35,708 nucleotides of DNA. It comes from Raineyella sp964402325 (GTDB lineage Bacteria > Actinomycetota > Actinomycetes > Propionibacteriales > Propionibacteriaceae). Below, one piece after another: positions 1-8,787 of the stretch. The notes under the pieces are model-generated. The model was not told where the DNA came from, did no database searches, and saw only the letters and a program-made list of their open reading frames with translations. Within the stretch, counting starts at the first letter, position 1. Each line of letters begins with the position of its first letter. The stretch spans positions 1 to 35,708 of the forward strand of contig CAYOBI010000018.1 in the NCBI GenBank assembly GCA_964402325.1, in the 5' to 3' direction. The translations under genes were made by a program, and so were the position numbers.

Positions 1-625
1 GCGGATCCTCGGCGAACGGCGCCCCGCCGGGCCGCTGCCGCCGATCACCGGGCTGCCACGGCGCGATCTCGAGCAGCCGGTGCCGGCGGACGCCGTCTAC
101 CTGTGCTGGCGGCTGCCGGCGGTCGACACCCGGGCCTACGACGCGATCGGGCTGGCGATGGAGGTGCTGGGCGACGGCCAGACGTCCCGGCTGCACCGGG
201 CCCTGGTCCACGACAGCGACCTGGCCGAGTCGGTCGGGAGCGGCACCGTCGGCCTGATCGACGGCACCTCGCTCGGTTTCGTCGTCGCCCGGGCCCGGGA
301 CGCCACCGCAGACCGACTCGAGCAGGCGGTCTGCGAGGTGCTGGCCGACTTCCTTGGGGAGGGCCCGACCCCCGACGAGCTCGCCCGGGCCCGGGCCCAG
401 CACGAGCTGGTGACGCTGCAGAACCTCGCCTCCGCGACCAACCGGGCCGACCTGCTGTCCGGGTACGCCACGCTCTGCGACGACCCGACGTTGGTGAACC
501 GTCGGCTGCAACAGGTGATGGAACTGTCCGACGAGGAGGTGGCCGACGCCCCGGTCGGCCGCCTGGCCCCGGAGAACCGGGTCACCCTCGCCTATCACTC
601 CACCCTGCGACGGGAGCCCGCATGA
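1..625 (+). CDS. M16-family zinc peptidase-like subunit, C-terminal part (cut by window edge)
   Basis: The reading frame is open from base 2 with no start codon in view, so this is the end of a longer gene. The visible part (about 207 residues) matches the C-terminal domain of M16 peptidases (pitrilysin / mitochondrial processing peptidase type), including a GDGQTSRLHRALV segment like the conserved 'SSRLyraLRE' stretch of that domain. The N-terminal HxxEH zinc site, if present, lies outside the window, so activity cannot be judged. It overlaps the next gene by ATGA, which implies translational coupling and a two-subunit peptidase in which this protein is probably the partner carrying the metal site. 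The substrate is unknown. Confidence 0.8.
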   Translation, partial: RILGERRPAGPLPPITGLPRRDLEQPVPADAVYLCWRLPAVDTRAYDAIGLAMEVLGDGQTSRLHRALVHDSDLAESVGSGTVGLIDGTSLGFVVARARDATADRLEQAVCEVLADFLGEGPTPDELARARAQHELVTLQNLASATNRADLLSGYATLCDDPTLVNRRLQQVMELSDEEVADAPVGRLAPENRVTLAYHSTLRREPA

Positions 626-2001
626 GCTACGACTTCCTGCGCCGTCCGCCGCGTCGACGCCCGGACCCGGCCGGACCGGCCGTCTGGCGCGCCCCGCGGC
701 CCACCGAACGGGTGCTCGACAACGGGATGCGCGTCGTCGTGCATCAGCTGCCCGGACAGCACGTGGTGTCCGGGGCGCTGGTGATCGAGTTGCCACTCAC
801 CACCGAGCCGCGCCGGCTGGAAGGCGTCGCCACCATCGGCGCCCGCTGCCTGGACGAGGGCACCGGCCCGCACCCGGGCACCGCCTTCGCCGAGGAGCTG
901 GCCCGCCAGGGGGCCGTGCTGTCCCTCTCCGTCGCCCAGGCCGGGATCCGGCTCTACCTCGACGTCCCCGTCACCCACCTCGACCGCGCCCTCGGCCTGT
1001 TCGCCGAGGCGGTGATCCGGCCGACACTGGCGCCCGCCGACATCGAGCGGCACATCGCGCTGCGGCTCGCCGAGATCGACCAGTTGCTGTCCCGCCCCGC
1101 GTCCTTCACCCCGCTGCTGCTGCGGGCGGTGGTGTTCGACGAGCAGAGTCGCGCCCGACGTCCCGCCGGCGGCACCCGGGAGACCCTGACCCGGATCACC
1201 CCGGACGACGTGCACGCCTTCCACGGCATCCACGTCGACCCGGTCAGGGCCACCCTGGTGCTCGGCGGCGACTTCTCCGGCACCGATCCCCTGCCCCTGG
1301 TCGAGGCGGCCTTCGGCGGCTGGACCGGGATCGGCCTGCCGCCCGCGGCCCACCCGGCGCCGTGCCCGGCGGCCCCTGCGGTGGTCCTGGCCGACCGGCC
1401 CGGGGCGGTCCAGGCCGACGTCGCGTTCGGCGGACCGGCCCCGGACCGCCGGGACCCGCACTGGGCCGACCTGCGGGTGGCCACGCACGCCGTCGGCGGG
1501 GCGTTCTGGAGCCGGCTCAACCGGGTGCTGCGCGAGGAGCGGGGCTTCACGTACGGCATCTCGATGAGCCTGCTACCGTTCCGCGCCGGCGGGGCGTACT
1601 CGGTCACCTCCAGCTTCCGCACCGAGGTGGCGCCGGCGGCGGTGGCGCAGGCCCGTGACCTGATGTCGCTGCGGGACACGCCGCTGACCCCCGACGAGGT
1701 GGTCGACGCCGTGGCGTACTCCTCCGGCCTGCTGCCGTTACGCCTGGCCACCGCCCGCGGGGTGGTCGACCAGACCGCCTCGAACGTGCTCAACGGCCTG
1801 TCCCTCAACTATGTCAACGACCACCTGGATCGGATGCGCGCCGTCACGCCGGCCTCGGCGACCGCCGCGTACGAGCGGGTGGTCGACCCGGCCACGATGA
1901 GCCTGGTGCTGGCCGGTGACGCCGAGGCCCTCCTCAGCCCGCTCGCTGCGGCCGGGATCGTCCCCGACCGCGTCGTCCGCCCCGAGGACGTCGTCGGGTG
2001 A
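622..2001 (+). CDS. M16-family peptidase subunit lacking the zinc motif
   Basis: A 459-residue protein starting with the ATG of the ATGA overlap (MSYDFLRRPPRR). It has the two-domain layout of M16B proteins. Where active members have HxxEH, this one reads GVATIGARCLDEGT, so the metal ligands are absent. The second half keeps LREERGFTYGI, the R...Y pair that binds substrate in the non-catalytic subunit of M16B heterodimers. The sequence therefore supports a non-catalytic partner of the upstream gene. The two genes form an operon that ends at a short hairpin facing the convergent UPF0182 gene. What the complex cleaves cannot be read from the sequence. Confidence 0.85.
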   Translation: MSYDFLRRPPRRRPDPAGPAVWRAPRPTERVLDNGMRVVVHQLPGQHVVSGALVIELPLTTEPRRLEGVATIGARCLDEGTGPHPGTAFAEELARQGAVLSLSVAQAGIRLYLDVPVTHLDRALGLFAEAVIRPTLAPADIERHIALRLAEIDQLLSRPASFTPLLLRAVVFDEQSRARRPAGGTRETLTRITPDDVHAFHGIHVDPVRATLVLGGDFSGTDPLPLVEAAFGGWTGIGLPPAAHPAPCPAAPAVVLADRPGAVQADVAFGGPAPDRRDPHWADLRVATHAVGGAFWSRLNRVLREERGFTYGISMSLLPFRAGGAYSVTSSFRTEVAPAAVAQARDLMSLRDTPLTPDEVVDAVAYSSGLLPLRLATARGVVDQTASNVLNGLSLNYVNDHLDRMRAVTPASATAAYERVVDPATMSLVLAGDAEALLSPLAAAGIVPDRVVRPEDVVG

Positions 2002-2016
2002 GGGCCGACCCGGCCC
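2002..2016. terminator. Short hairpin between convergent genes, possible terminator
   Basis: GGGCC-GACCC-GGCCC forms a 5-bp GC stem directly after the M16 stop and 10 bp before the end of the convergent UPF0182 gene. There is no T-tract, so intrinsic termination is only a suggestion. Confidence 0.3.
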
Positions 2017-2026
2017 GCCGCGCGGC

Positions 2027-4903
2027 CTAGCCGCCCATCGCCTGGCGGGCCCGCTCCACGGCGGCCTGGGCGTCCTGCTGCCGCTTCTGGTAGGTGCCCA
2101 GGTCACCGGCCTTCAGCGCCTTGTCCGCGTCGCTGAACGCCTGTTGCGCCTCGGTCACCGCCTTCTGCAGGGCGGCCTGGTCGATCGGCGACGTGGCGGT
2201 CGTGGACGAGGACGAGGTGCTGGCGCCGGTGGAGCCGGTGGTGGCCTGTGCGGGCGCGCCGGTCTCCCCGGTGGTGGCACCCGCATTGCCGGCGAAGACC
2301 TGGTCGAGCGATTCCTGCAGCGTGGTGCCGATGCCCACCGACTGGCCGAACCGCGACATCACGAAGGTCAGCGCCGGGTAGGCCCCGGTCGCCCCCTGGC
2401 GCTCGGTGTAGACCGGCTGGACGTACAGCAGGCCGCCGCCGACCGGAAGGGTCAACAGGTTGCCGTACGCCGCACTGGCCGCCCCCTGGTTCAGGTACGG
2501 CCGCAGCCGGGTGGCCACCGTCTCGTTCGTCGTCATCGCGTTGAACGTCTGGCCCGGACCGTCGATCTGGGTCTGGTCGGACATCCGCAGGATCCGGATC
2601 TTGCCGTAGTCCGGACTGGCCGCGTCCGCGTTCACCGCCATGTACGAGGCGAGGTTGGAGCGGGCGCTCGGCACGTACACCGAGGTCAGGCTGAAGATCG
2701 GGGCGGTGTCGCCGGGCCACCGGACGGACAGGTAGTAGGGCTGTTCCTTGTTGCCCTGGCCCTGGACCGGGTCATCCGGGATCTGCCACAGGTCGGTGCG
2801 CTGGTACCACTGGTGCGGGTCGGTCATGTGGTAGCGGGCGAGCACCTCGCGCTGCACCTGGAAGAGGTCCTCCGGGTAGCGGAAGTGGTTGAGCAGGTCG
2901 GAGGAGATCGCGTCGCGGCTCTTCACCAGGCCCGGGAAGGTCTTCTCCCAGGTCTGCAGGATCGGATCCGACTGGTCCCAGGCGTAGAGGTCGACGGTCC
3001 CGTCGTAGGCGTCGACGACGGCCTTGACCGAGTTGCGCATGTAGTTGATCGACCGGCCGCCGACCCCCAGCCCGGTGTCGGTGGAACGCTGGGCGGAGGT
3101 CGCCGAGTCGAGGTTGACCCGCTGGGCGTTCGGGTAGGTGTTCGAGGTGGTGTAGCCGTCGACGATCCACACCAACCGGCCACTGACGATGGCCGGGTAG
3201 ATGTTGGAGTCCACCGTGAGCCACGGGGCGGCGGCCTTGACCCGCTCGGTCGGGGTGCGGTTGTAGATGATCCGCGAGGCGGTGTTCACCCGGTCCGAGA
3301 GCAGGATGTTCGGGTCGGCGAACCGGATCGCATACAGCGCCCGGGTGACCATGTTGCCGATCGACACGCCGCCCTTGCCGTCGTACGTGTACATCTTCGA
3401 CGTGCCGCTCTGGTCACCGCCACCGGGGGTGTCCAGCTCGACCGGGGCCGACCCGGCCGGCGCGCCGACGATCGAGTAGTCGGTGTGCAGCTGGCCGAAG
3501 TAGATCCGGGACTGGGCCTCGTCGAGCTTGCCGGACGGCGGGATGTCCCTCTCGATCCACTCCGGCTGGCCCTCGCTCTGCCGCCGGTTGCCGTACGCCG
3601 CGACCATGCCGTAGCCGTGCGTGTAGACGGTGTGGATGTTGTTCCAGCTCTTCGAGTCGAGTCCGTTGAGGTCGATCTCGCGGGCGGCGACCACGGCGTC
3701 GGTCTCCTGGCCGTCGATGGTGTAGCGGTCGACGTCGAGGGTCTTCGGGAACTGGTAGAAGCCACGCACCTGCTGGAACTGCTCGTACGCCGGGGCCACG
3801 ACCTTCGGGTCGATCAGCCGGATGCCGGGCAGGGTCTCGGCGTCGGAACGCAGCTGACCGGCCGAGGTGGTGGTCACCGCGGTGTAGTCCTGGATCTGCA
3901 CGTCGGACAGGCCGTAGGCCTGACGGGTGGCGGCGATGTGCGCCTCGATGTAGGGCTTCTCCTTGTCCGGCTCGTCCGGGTTGACCGAGAAAGCCTGGAC
4001 GACCGCCGGGTAGATCAGCCCGAGGATCAGCCCGGACAGCACCAGCAGGATGACGGCGGCGACCGGAATGCGCCAGCGGCGCAGGGCCGCGTTGGCGAAG
4101 AACAGCAGCGCGCACAGCACGGTGATCACCGCGAGGATGAGCTGGGCGGCCGACCGTACGTGGGCGTCGGTGTAGCCGATGCCGGTGAGCAGCTGACCCG
4201 AGTTGACCTGCAGGGCGTACCGGTCGATGACCCGCAGCGCCGCGTACACCAGCAGGACCACGCCGATCAGGATCGACAGGTGGATCTGGGCGCCGGCCGA
4301 GGACCGGGCACCGCGTTCCAGCCGCAGCGCTCCGGACAGGTAGTGGATCACCAGCGCCACCAGCCCACTGAGGATCAGGCAGGTGATCAGGAAGTTGAGC
4401 GTCATCCGCCAGAACGGCACGTCGAAGACGTAGAAGCTCGCGTCGAGGCCGAACCCGGCCTCGAGCGTGCCGAACGGGGTCCGGTGCAGCCAGGCGAGCA
4501 CCGTGTCGACGTTCCCGGAGACCCCGAAGCCGGCGAAGAGCCCCAGGACGCTGCCGAAGACGATCAGCACCGTCCGGAACCGGCCGCTGAAGAGCACGTG
4601 CCGGTAGGTCTCCAGCAGGCTGCTCTGGGCCGTCGGACGGGTCCGCGGCCGCAGCCGCAGTGCGACCAGGCCGTTGCCGACCACCAACCCCGCCATGATC
4701 ACGAACCCGAGCACGAACAGCACGACCGCGGTGACCAACCGGGTGGAGAACACCGTGGAATACCCCAGGTCGGCGTACCACAGGAAGTCGGTCCAGAGGT
4801 TGGCGGTCACCGCCAGCAGCACCAGGAGCACCGCCATGGCGACCAGCGTGATCAGCAGGGGGTGCGGCTTGTGACGGGGTCCGGCCGGGGAGGCGGTGCT
4901 CAC
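2027..4903 (-). CDS. UPF0182 family large membrane protein
   Basis: The GTG start at 4903 is chosen because AAGGAAG lies 6 nt upstream, giving 958 residues, the usual size for UPF0182 (Rv3193c-type) proteins. The first 310 residues or so hold about seven hydrophobic segments beginning LLITLVAMAVLLVLLAV, followed by a large extracytoplasmic domain. The C-terminus carries a Thr/Ser-rich low-complexity linker and a final charged helix with coiled-coil character (around ALQKAVTEAQQAF to the end). The biochemical function of the family is unknown. The gene lies downstream of a PPA1309 gene but is separated from it by a perfect 9-bp hairpin, so it probably has its own promoter. Its 3' end faces the M16 operon. 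Confidence 0.9.
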   Translation of the reverse strand: MSTASPAGPRHKPHPLLITLVAMAVLLVLLAVTANLWTDFLWYADLGYSTVFSTRLVTAVVLFVLGFVIMAGLVVGNGLVALRLRPRTRPTAQSSLLETYRHVLFSGRFRTVLIVFGSVLGLFAGFGVSGNVDTVLAWLHRTPFGTLEAGFGLDASFYVFDVPFWRMTLNFLITCLILSGLVALVIHYLSGALRLERGARSSAGAQIHLSILIGVVLLVYAALRVIDRYALQVNSGQLLTGIGYTDAHVRSAAQLILAVITVLCALLFFANAALRRWRIPVAAVILLVLSGLILGLIYPAVVQAFSVNPDEPDKEKPYIEAHIAATRQAYGLSDVQIQDYTAVTTTSAGQLRSDAETLPGIRLIDPKVVAPAYEQFQQVRGFYQFPKTLDVDRYTIDGQETDAVVAAREIDLNGLDSKSWNNIHTVYTHGYGMVAAYGNRRQSEGQPEWIERDIPPSGKLDEAQSRIYFGQLHTDYSIVGAPAGSAPVELDTPGGGDQSGTSKMYTYDGKGGVSIGNMVTRALYAIRFADPNILLSDRVNTASRIIYNRTPTERVKAAAPWLTVDSNIYPAIVSGRLVWIVDGYTTSNTYPNAQRVNLDSATSAQRSTDTGLGVGGRSINYMRNSVKAVVDAYDGTVDLYAWDQSDPILQTWEKTFPGLVKSRDAISSDLLNHFRYPEDLFQVQREVLARYHMTDPHQWYQRTDLWQIPDDPVQGQGNKEQPYYLSVRWPGDTAPIFSLTSVYVPSARSNLASYMAVNADAASPDYGKIRILRMSDQTQIDGPGQTFNAMTTNETVATRLRPYLNQGAASAAYGNLLTLPVGGGLLYVQPVYTERQGATGAYPALTFVMSRFGQSVGIGTTLQESLDQVFAGNAGATTGETGAPAQATTGSTGASTSSSSTTATSPIDQAALQKAVTEAQQAFSDADKALKAGDLGTYQKRQQDAQAAVERARQAMGG

Positions 4904-4989
4904 GTGACACTTCCTTGTTCGCGGAACGTGGGACTGGGCGGGGTGCGGCGGGCTCCAGGAGGTCCCGGGCACCCGCCGACCCCATCCTA

Positions 4990-5016
4990 GGCGGCCGGTG
5001 AGGTCGTCCGGCCGCC
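4990..5016 (-). terminator. Perfect 9-bp stem terminator after the PPA1309 gene
   Basis: GGCGGCCGG and CCGGCCGCC pair perfectly around a 9-nt loop, starting 7 nt after the stop codon of the minus-strand PPA1309 gene. No T-tract follows, which is common in actinobacteria. It also lies upstream of UPF0182; the rest of 4904-5023 shows only a weak TAGGAT -10-like hexamer (4989-4984, minus). Confidence 0.55.
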
Positions 5017-5023
5017 CGAGGGA

Positions 5024-5596
5024 TCAGCGCAGCGTACGGCTCAACAGCTCGGACAGGCCAGGGGCCAGGTCCTGCCCGCCGAGAAGATCGTCGGGCTCGG
5101 AGGCGAGTCGGGCCAGGCTCTGCCGCTCCCCCGACCGCAGCACGCCGGCGACCACCCGGATGTCCTGACGGCGCGGGTGGTCGGCGACGTAGCGGGCCGC
5201 CTCGTCCGGGTCGTCCGGGATCGCCGCCTCGGCGTCGGCCGGCAGGAAGGCCCGCTCGATCGCCAGCGCGCAGCCCTCGACGGTGTCCGGCCAGGCAATC
5301 CCCTGCAGGGCTTCCACGACGTCCTCGCCGGCGTGCCAGGTGTCCTGCTCGATGGAACTGATCGCGTCCGGCGGGCGGTGCCCGGCGTCCAGGGCGTCGG
5401 CCAGGTGCGGCTCGGCGGCGACCAGGTCGGCCGTCCGGACCAGGGCGAACAGCCGGGCCGGCTGGTCCCAGCCGAGCGAGGAGACGTGCCGCTCGATCTC
5501 CATCAGGGCCGCGACCAGCGCGTCCGACTCGTCGTCGGTCGCGGCGGCGGGCACCGGTCCGGACCAGTCGGGATCGGCGGTATCGGGGGTGGTCAT
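5024..5596 (-). CDS. PPA1309 family conserved protein
   Basis: A 190-residue, acidic, soluble protein with no signal peptide or membrane segment. The start is supported by a strong AGGAGG 5 nt before the ATG. The body (LVAALMEIERHVSSLGWDQP..., IEQDTWHAGEDVVEALQGIAWP) matches the PPA1309-family pattern of actinobacteria, which has no assigned biochemical role. It lies 40 bp downstream of the PDZ/S16 protease gene on the same strand and is probably co-transcribed with it. Transcription likely ends at the hairpin at 4990-5016. Function is not inferred. Confidence 0.8.
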   Translation of the reverse strand: MTTPDTADPDWSGPVPAAATDDESDALVAALMEIERHVSSLGWDQPARLFALVRTADLVAAEPHLADALDAGHRPPDAISSIEQDTWHAGEDVVEALQGIAWPDTVEGCALAIERAFLPADAEAAIPDDPDEAARYVADHPRRQDIRVVAGVLRSGERQSLARLASEPDDLLGGQDLAPGLSELLSRTLR

Positions 5597-5636
5597 CGGG
5601 TCCTCCTCGGGGTCCGGAGCGGGGCGTACGGGGGTG

Positions 5637-6731
5637 TCAGGAGCAGTGCGGAAGGTCGGCGAGGGGGGTCTGCGGCCGGGACAGGACGTCGATCGCCTGC
5701 TGGAGGTCGTCGACCGGCACCAGTGGCAGGTCGGTGCGCAGGCCGACCGCCTCGTCGCAGTTGCCGCGCGGGATCAGGAACAGCGCCGCCCCGGCGGCCT
5801 TCGCACCGGCGACCTTGGACGGCAGCCCGCCGATCGAGCCGACGGTGCCGTCGGAGTCGATGGTGCCGGTCGCGGCGATCACCCGGCCGGCCGTGAGGTC
5901 GCCGGGCGTCAGCTCGTCGTGGATCGCGAGGGCGAACACCAGCCCGGCGCTGGGGCCGCCGATGGAGGGGTCGATGCCGAAGCCGACCGTGCCGGGGTGG
6001 TCGTAGCCGACGCCGACGGTGGCACCGATCCGGGGCTGGGAGGCGTTGTCGGGGGCGGCGACGGTGGGCACGGTGACGTCGTGGCGGACCCCGGAGCGGA
6101 GCACGGTGACCTGCACGGTGTCCCCGACCCGCCGGTCACGGATCCGGGTGGTGGCCGCGGTCGGGGTGGACACGGCCGTGCCGTCCACCGCCACGACGGT
6201 GTCGCCGGGCTCCAGCCGCCCGTCAGCGGGTGTACCGGTGGTCACGGAGATGACCTTGGTCACCTCGGTGACGCCGACCCCGGCGCTGCGCAGGCCGGCC
6301 ACGATCGCCGACTGCTGGGCGGTGTCCATCATCCGGGTGCTCTGGGCCGTGCTCTCCTGCTGGGTGGTCCCCTCGGCGTACACCGCGGCGCGCGGCAGCA
6401 CCTCGCGCCACGGCAGCCAGTAGGCGGCCAACGCAGCGGGCAGCGTCAGGCGGGAGTCGGCCCGGGTCACGCCGACGGTGGTCAACCGCAGCTGGCCGTC
6501 GGTCGGATAGGTGGCGAGCCCGGTGATCTGCACCGCCTTGCCCTGCCCGGAGGCCGCTGCCCCCAGCACGTCGACGGTCCGGCCGGGGCTCCAGGTGACG
6601 TACGGGACGGGCACCAGGGCGAGCAGCATCGCCAGCACGACGAAGGTGGCGGCCGCCACGGTGGTCGTCGTCGGGGTCGGGCCGAAGACCCGGCGCAACA
6701 GGCGGAACGGGCGACGCCACGACCGGGTCAC
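5637..6731 (-). CDS. Membrane-anchored PDZ and Lon-type (S16) serine protease
   Basis: A 364-residue protein of the YlbL/Rv3194c type. One membrane helix lies at residues 24-42, followed by the family's PVPYVTWSPG. A PDZ domain is in the middle (VTTGTPADGRLEPGDTVVAV region), and a Lon-like proteolytic domain forms the C-terminal third. The catalytic dyad is visible: Ser261 in GGPSAGL and Lys306 in GGLPSK, placed as in Lon. There is no AAA+ domain, so it should cleave extracytoplasmic substrates without ATP. The GTG start at 6731 is chosen because it makes a GTGA overlap with the moaE stop; longer readings run inside moaE. It lies in the order moaE, this gene, PPA1309. Confidence 0.88.
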   Translation of the reverse strand: MTRSWRRPFRLLRRVFGPTPTTTTVAAATFVVLAMLLALVPVPYVTWSPGRTVDVLGAAASGQGKAVQITGLATYPTDGQLRLTTVGVTRADSRLTLPAALAAYWLPWREVLPRAAVYAEGTTQQESTAQSTRMMDTAQQSAIVAGLRSAGVGVTEVTKVISVTTGTPADGRLEPGDTVVAVDGTAVSTPTAATTRIRDRRVGDTVQVTVLRSGVRHDVTVPTVAAPDNASQPRIGATVGVGYDHPGTVGFGIDPSIGGPSAGLVFALAIHDELTPGDLTAGRVIAATGTIDSDGTVGSIGGLPSKVAGAKAAGAALFLIPRGNCDEAVGLRTDLPLVPVDDLQQAIDVLSRPQTPLADLPHCS

Positions 6732-7153
6732 AGACCGACCCAACCGGTCACGCCGTCGGCGAACGACTGGCGCTTCCAGATCGGCACCTCGGACTTGATC
6801 CGGTCGATCAGCACCCGGCACGCCTCCAGGGCAGGGGCCCGGTGCGCGGCACCGACGGCGACCGTCACGGCCACGTCCCCGACCGCGAGCCGCCCGACCC
6901 GGTGCTCGGCCCGGGCGACCAGTACGTCGTATGCCTCGGCGACCTCGCCGACCAGCGCGGCCAGGGTGTCCTCGGCGGTCGGGTGCGCGGAGTACTCGAG
7001 CCACCGCACGGCGGAGCCCGGACCGGCCGGGTCGTGGTCGCGGACCAGCCCCACGAACAGGCCGACGCCGCCGATGGCGGGGTCCGCGACCGCGGCGAGC
7101 AGGTCGTCGACCCGCAGCGATCCGTCCGTCACCCGTGCACTGGTCCGCAGCAT
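6728..7153 (-). CDS. moaE: Molybdopterin synthase catalytic (large) subunit MoaE
   Basis: A 141-residue protein with the MoaE signature IKSEVPIWKRQSF. Lys120 and Lys127 correspond to the two conserved active-site lysines (119 and 126 in E. coli), and an upstream HR pair (His104-Arg105) is also present. MoaE with thiocarboxylated MoaD inserts sulfur into precursor Z (cPMP) to make molybdopterin in the cytoplasm. No moaD, moaC or other cofactor gene is in the window, so the small subunit must be elsewhere. The ATG at 7153 is preferred over the upstream ATG at 7216 because a TACAGT -10 ends exactly 7 nt before it, and it gives the normal family length. Confidence 0.9.
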   Translation of the reverse strand: MLRTSARVTDGSLRVDDLLAAVADPAIGGVGLFVGLVRDHDPAGPGSAVRWLEYSAHPTAEDTLAALVGEVAEAYDVLVARAEHRVGRLAVGDVAVTVAVGAAHRAPALEACRVLIDRIKSEVPIWKRQSFADGVTGWVGL

Positions 7154-7160
7154 GCCCTCG

Positions 7161-7166
7161 ACTGTA
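7161..7166 (-). promoter_or_regulatory. -10 element for a leaderless moaE transcript
   Basis: TACAGT on the minus strand ends 7 nt before the moaE ATG, so transcription should begin at or next to the start codon. No good -35 is visible. The 102-bp gap to the divergent DUF2342 gene holds no clear promoter for that gene. Confidence 0.45.
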
Positions 7167-7255
7167 CCCAACGTGGGCGGGCCGGCCCGGACGCGCCTTG
7201 GGCCGATGCGGTTCAATGGACGCAGTCAGGATGCCCCACGAGCAGGAGTCACACC

Positions 7256-8749
7256 ATGGCCGACGATCCTCGCCGCGACGACGACCCGGACGAGGGCAAG
7301 CAGGAGCAGAACGCCTTCGAGGAGTTGCTGCGCCAGTTGGGCCTGTCCGGAGCCACCGGCCCGGGGGGCACCCCGGACCTCGCGGCCCTCATGCAGCAGC
7401 TCCAGCAGGCGTTCGGGCAGATGTTCGCCGCCGGGTCCCCCGGTCCCACCGCCGGGTACTCGGGCTTCGTCAACCCGACCGCCGGCGGTGCCGGCGCCCC
7501 AGTGCAGCCCGGGCAGGTCGACTGGCGCCAGGTCAGCACGATCGCCCGGCGGGTCTGCGCCGAGCGCGGGTCCGACCCCACCCCGACCCGCGAGCAGCGC
7601 GAGAGCCTCACCGAGGCAGCCCGGATCGCGGACAACTGGCTGGACCGCTCCACCTCGTTCCCCGCCACCGAGCAGCCGCCGAAGGTGTGGAGCCGCACCG
7701 AGTGGATCGGCTCCACGCTCCCGGTCTGGGAGCGGATCATCGCCCCGGTCGCGACGAGCTTCGCCGATGCCCTGGCCGACGCCCTGCTGCACCCCGGTGA
7801 CGCCGAGGAGCAGCCCGCCGAGCTGGCCCAGATGGCCGGGCTGCTGCAGCCGATGCTGCGCACCAGCGGCGCGATGATGTACGGCCAGAAGATCGGCGAG
7901 GCCCTCGGCCGGTTGGCCTCCGAGGTGCTCGGCCTCACCGACATCGGGCTGCCGCTCGGTGACGACGGCGCGGTGGTGCTGCTGCCGACGAACGTCGCGG
8001 CCTTCTCCGAGGGGCTGGACCAGTCCCCCACCGACATCCAGGTGTACCTGGCGCTGCGCGAGGCCGCCCGGCAGCGGGTGTTCGCGGCCGCGCCGTGGCT
8101 GCGGCCCCAACTGCTGTCGCTGTTCGAGCAGTACGCGGCCGGGATCCGGGTCGACATGTCCGCGATGGAGGACATGTACCGCGACCTCGACCCCTCCGCG
8201 ATGAACCTGGAAGCGATGCAGGAGGCCTTCGAGAAGCTGCAGGGCAGCCTGTTCGAACCGGTCCGCACACCGGAGCAGCAGGCGGTCCTGGAGCGGCTGG
8301 AGACCCTGCTGGCGCTGATCGAGGGCTGGGTCGACGACACGGTCACCCAGGCCACCGGCCGGTGGATGCCGACGGCGCCGGCGATGGCCGAGACACTGCG
8401 CCGCCGGCGGGCCACCGGCGGGCCGGCCGAGGAGGCGCTGAACGCCCTTGTCGGCCTGGAGCTGCGCCCGCGGCGGATGCGGGACGCCGCCAACCTGTGG
8501 GCCGCCCTGCGCGAGGCCCGGGACGTGGCCGGTCGCGACGCCCTGTGGAGCCATCCGGACAACCTGCCCACCGCCGCCGGGCTGGACGACCCGCTCGGGT
8601 TCGTGGCGGGCGAGGTCGACCAGCACACGGTCCGGCCCGACCAGGAGCCCGTGGCGTACGACCTGGACGCCGAGCTGGAGCGGCTACTCGACCAGGCGGA
8701 GGAGGAGCGCGGTGACGACGGCGGCGAGGGGCCGGCTCCGCAGGCCTGA
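7256..8749 (+). CDS. DUF2342 family protein (putative zinc-dependent metalloprotease family)
   Basis: A 497-residue protein; the ATG at 7256 has GCAGGAG 7 nt upstream. The N-terminus is an acidic, Gly/Pro-rich stretch. The core matches the Rv3195-type DUF2342 family, often annotated as a zinc-dependent metalloprotease: SMYGQK-like AMMYGQKIGEALG, YLALREAARQRVF, EGWVDDTV and RRRRATGG. The histidine I expect in the 'REAAHxRLF' helix of the family is arginine here, so metal binding and peptidase activity are doubtful. The acidic tail (DAELERLLDQAEEERG) is also typical. Substrate and role are unknown. It is divergent from moaE and lies upstream of the 469-bp non-coding region. Confidence 0.8.
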   Translation: MADDPRRDDDPDEGKQEQNAFEELLRQLGLSGATGPGGTPDLAALMQQLQQAFGQMFAAGSPGPTAGYSGFVNPTAGGAGAPVQPGQVDWRQVSTIARRVCAERGSDPTPTREQRESLTEAARIADNWLDRSTSFPATEQPPKVWSRTEWIGSTLPVWERIIAPVATSFADALADALLHPGDAEEQPAELAQMAGLLQPMLRTSGAMMYGQKIGEALGRLASEVLGLTDIGLPLGDDGAVVLLPTNVAAFSEGLDQSPTDIQVYLALREAARQRVFAAAPWLRPQLLSLFEQYAAGIRVDMSAMEDMYRDLDPSAMNLEAMQEAFEKLQGSLFEPVRTPEQQAVLERLETLLALIEGWVDDTVTQATGRWMPTAPAMAETLRRRRATGGPAEEALNALVGLELRPRRMRDAANLWAALREARDVAGRDALWSHPDNLPTAAGLDDPLGFVAGEVDQHTVRPDQEPVAYDLDAELERLLDQAEEERGDDGGEGPAPQA

Positions 8750-8787
8750 ACGGTCGCCGGTCACCATGCCGGAGCACGGGACAGCAG

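Noticed and set aside
1916..4990. A 1024-codon plus-strand open frame
   Set aside because: It lies antisense to the UPF0182 gene, has an Arg/Gly/Val-rich composition without family motifs, and is a product of high GC keeping the opposite frame open.
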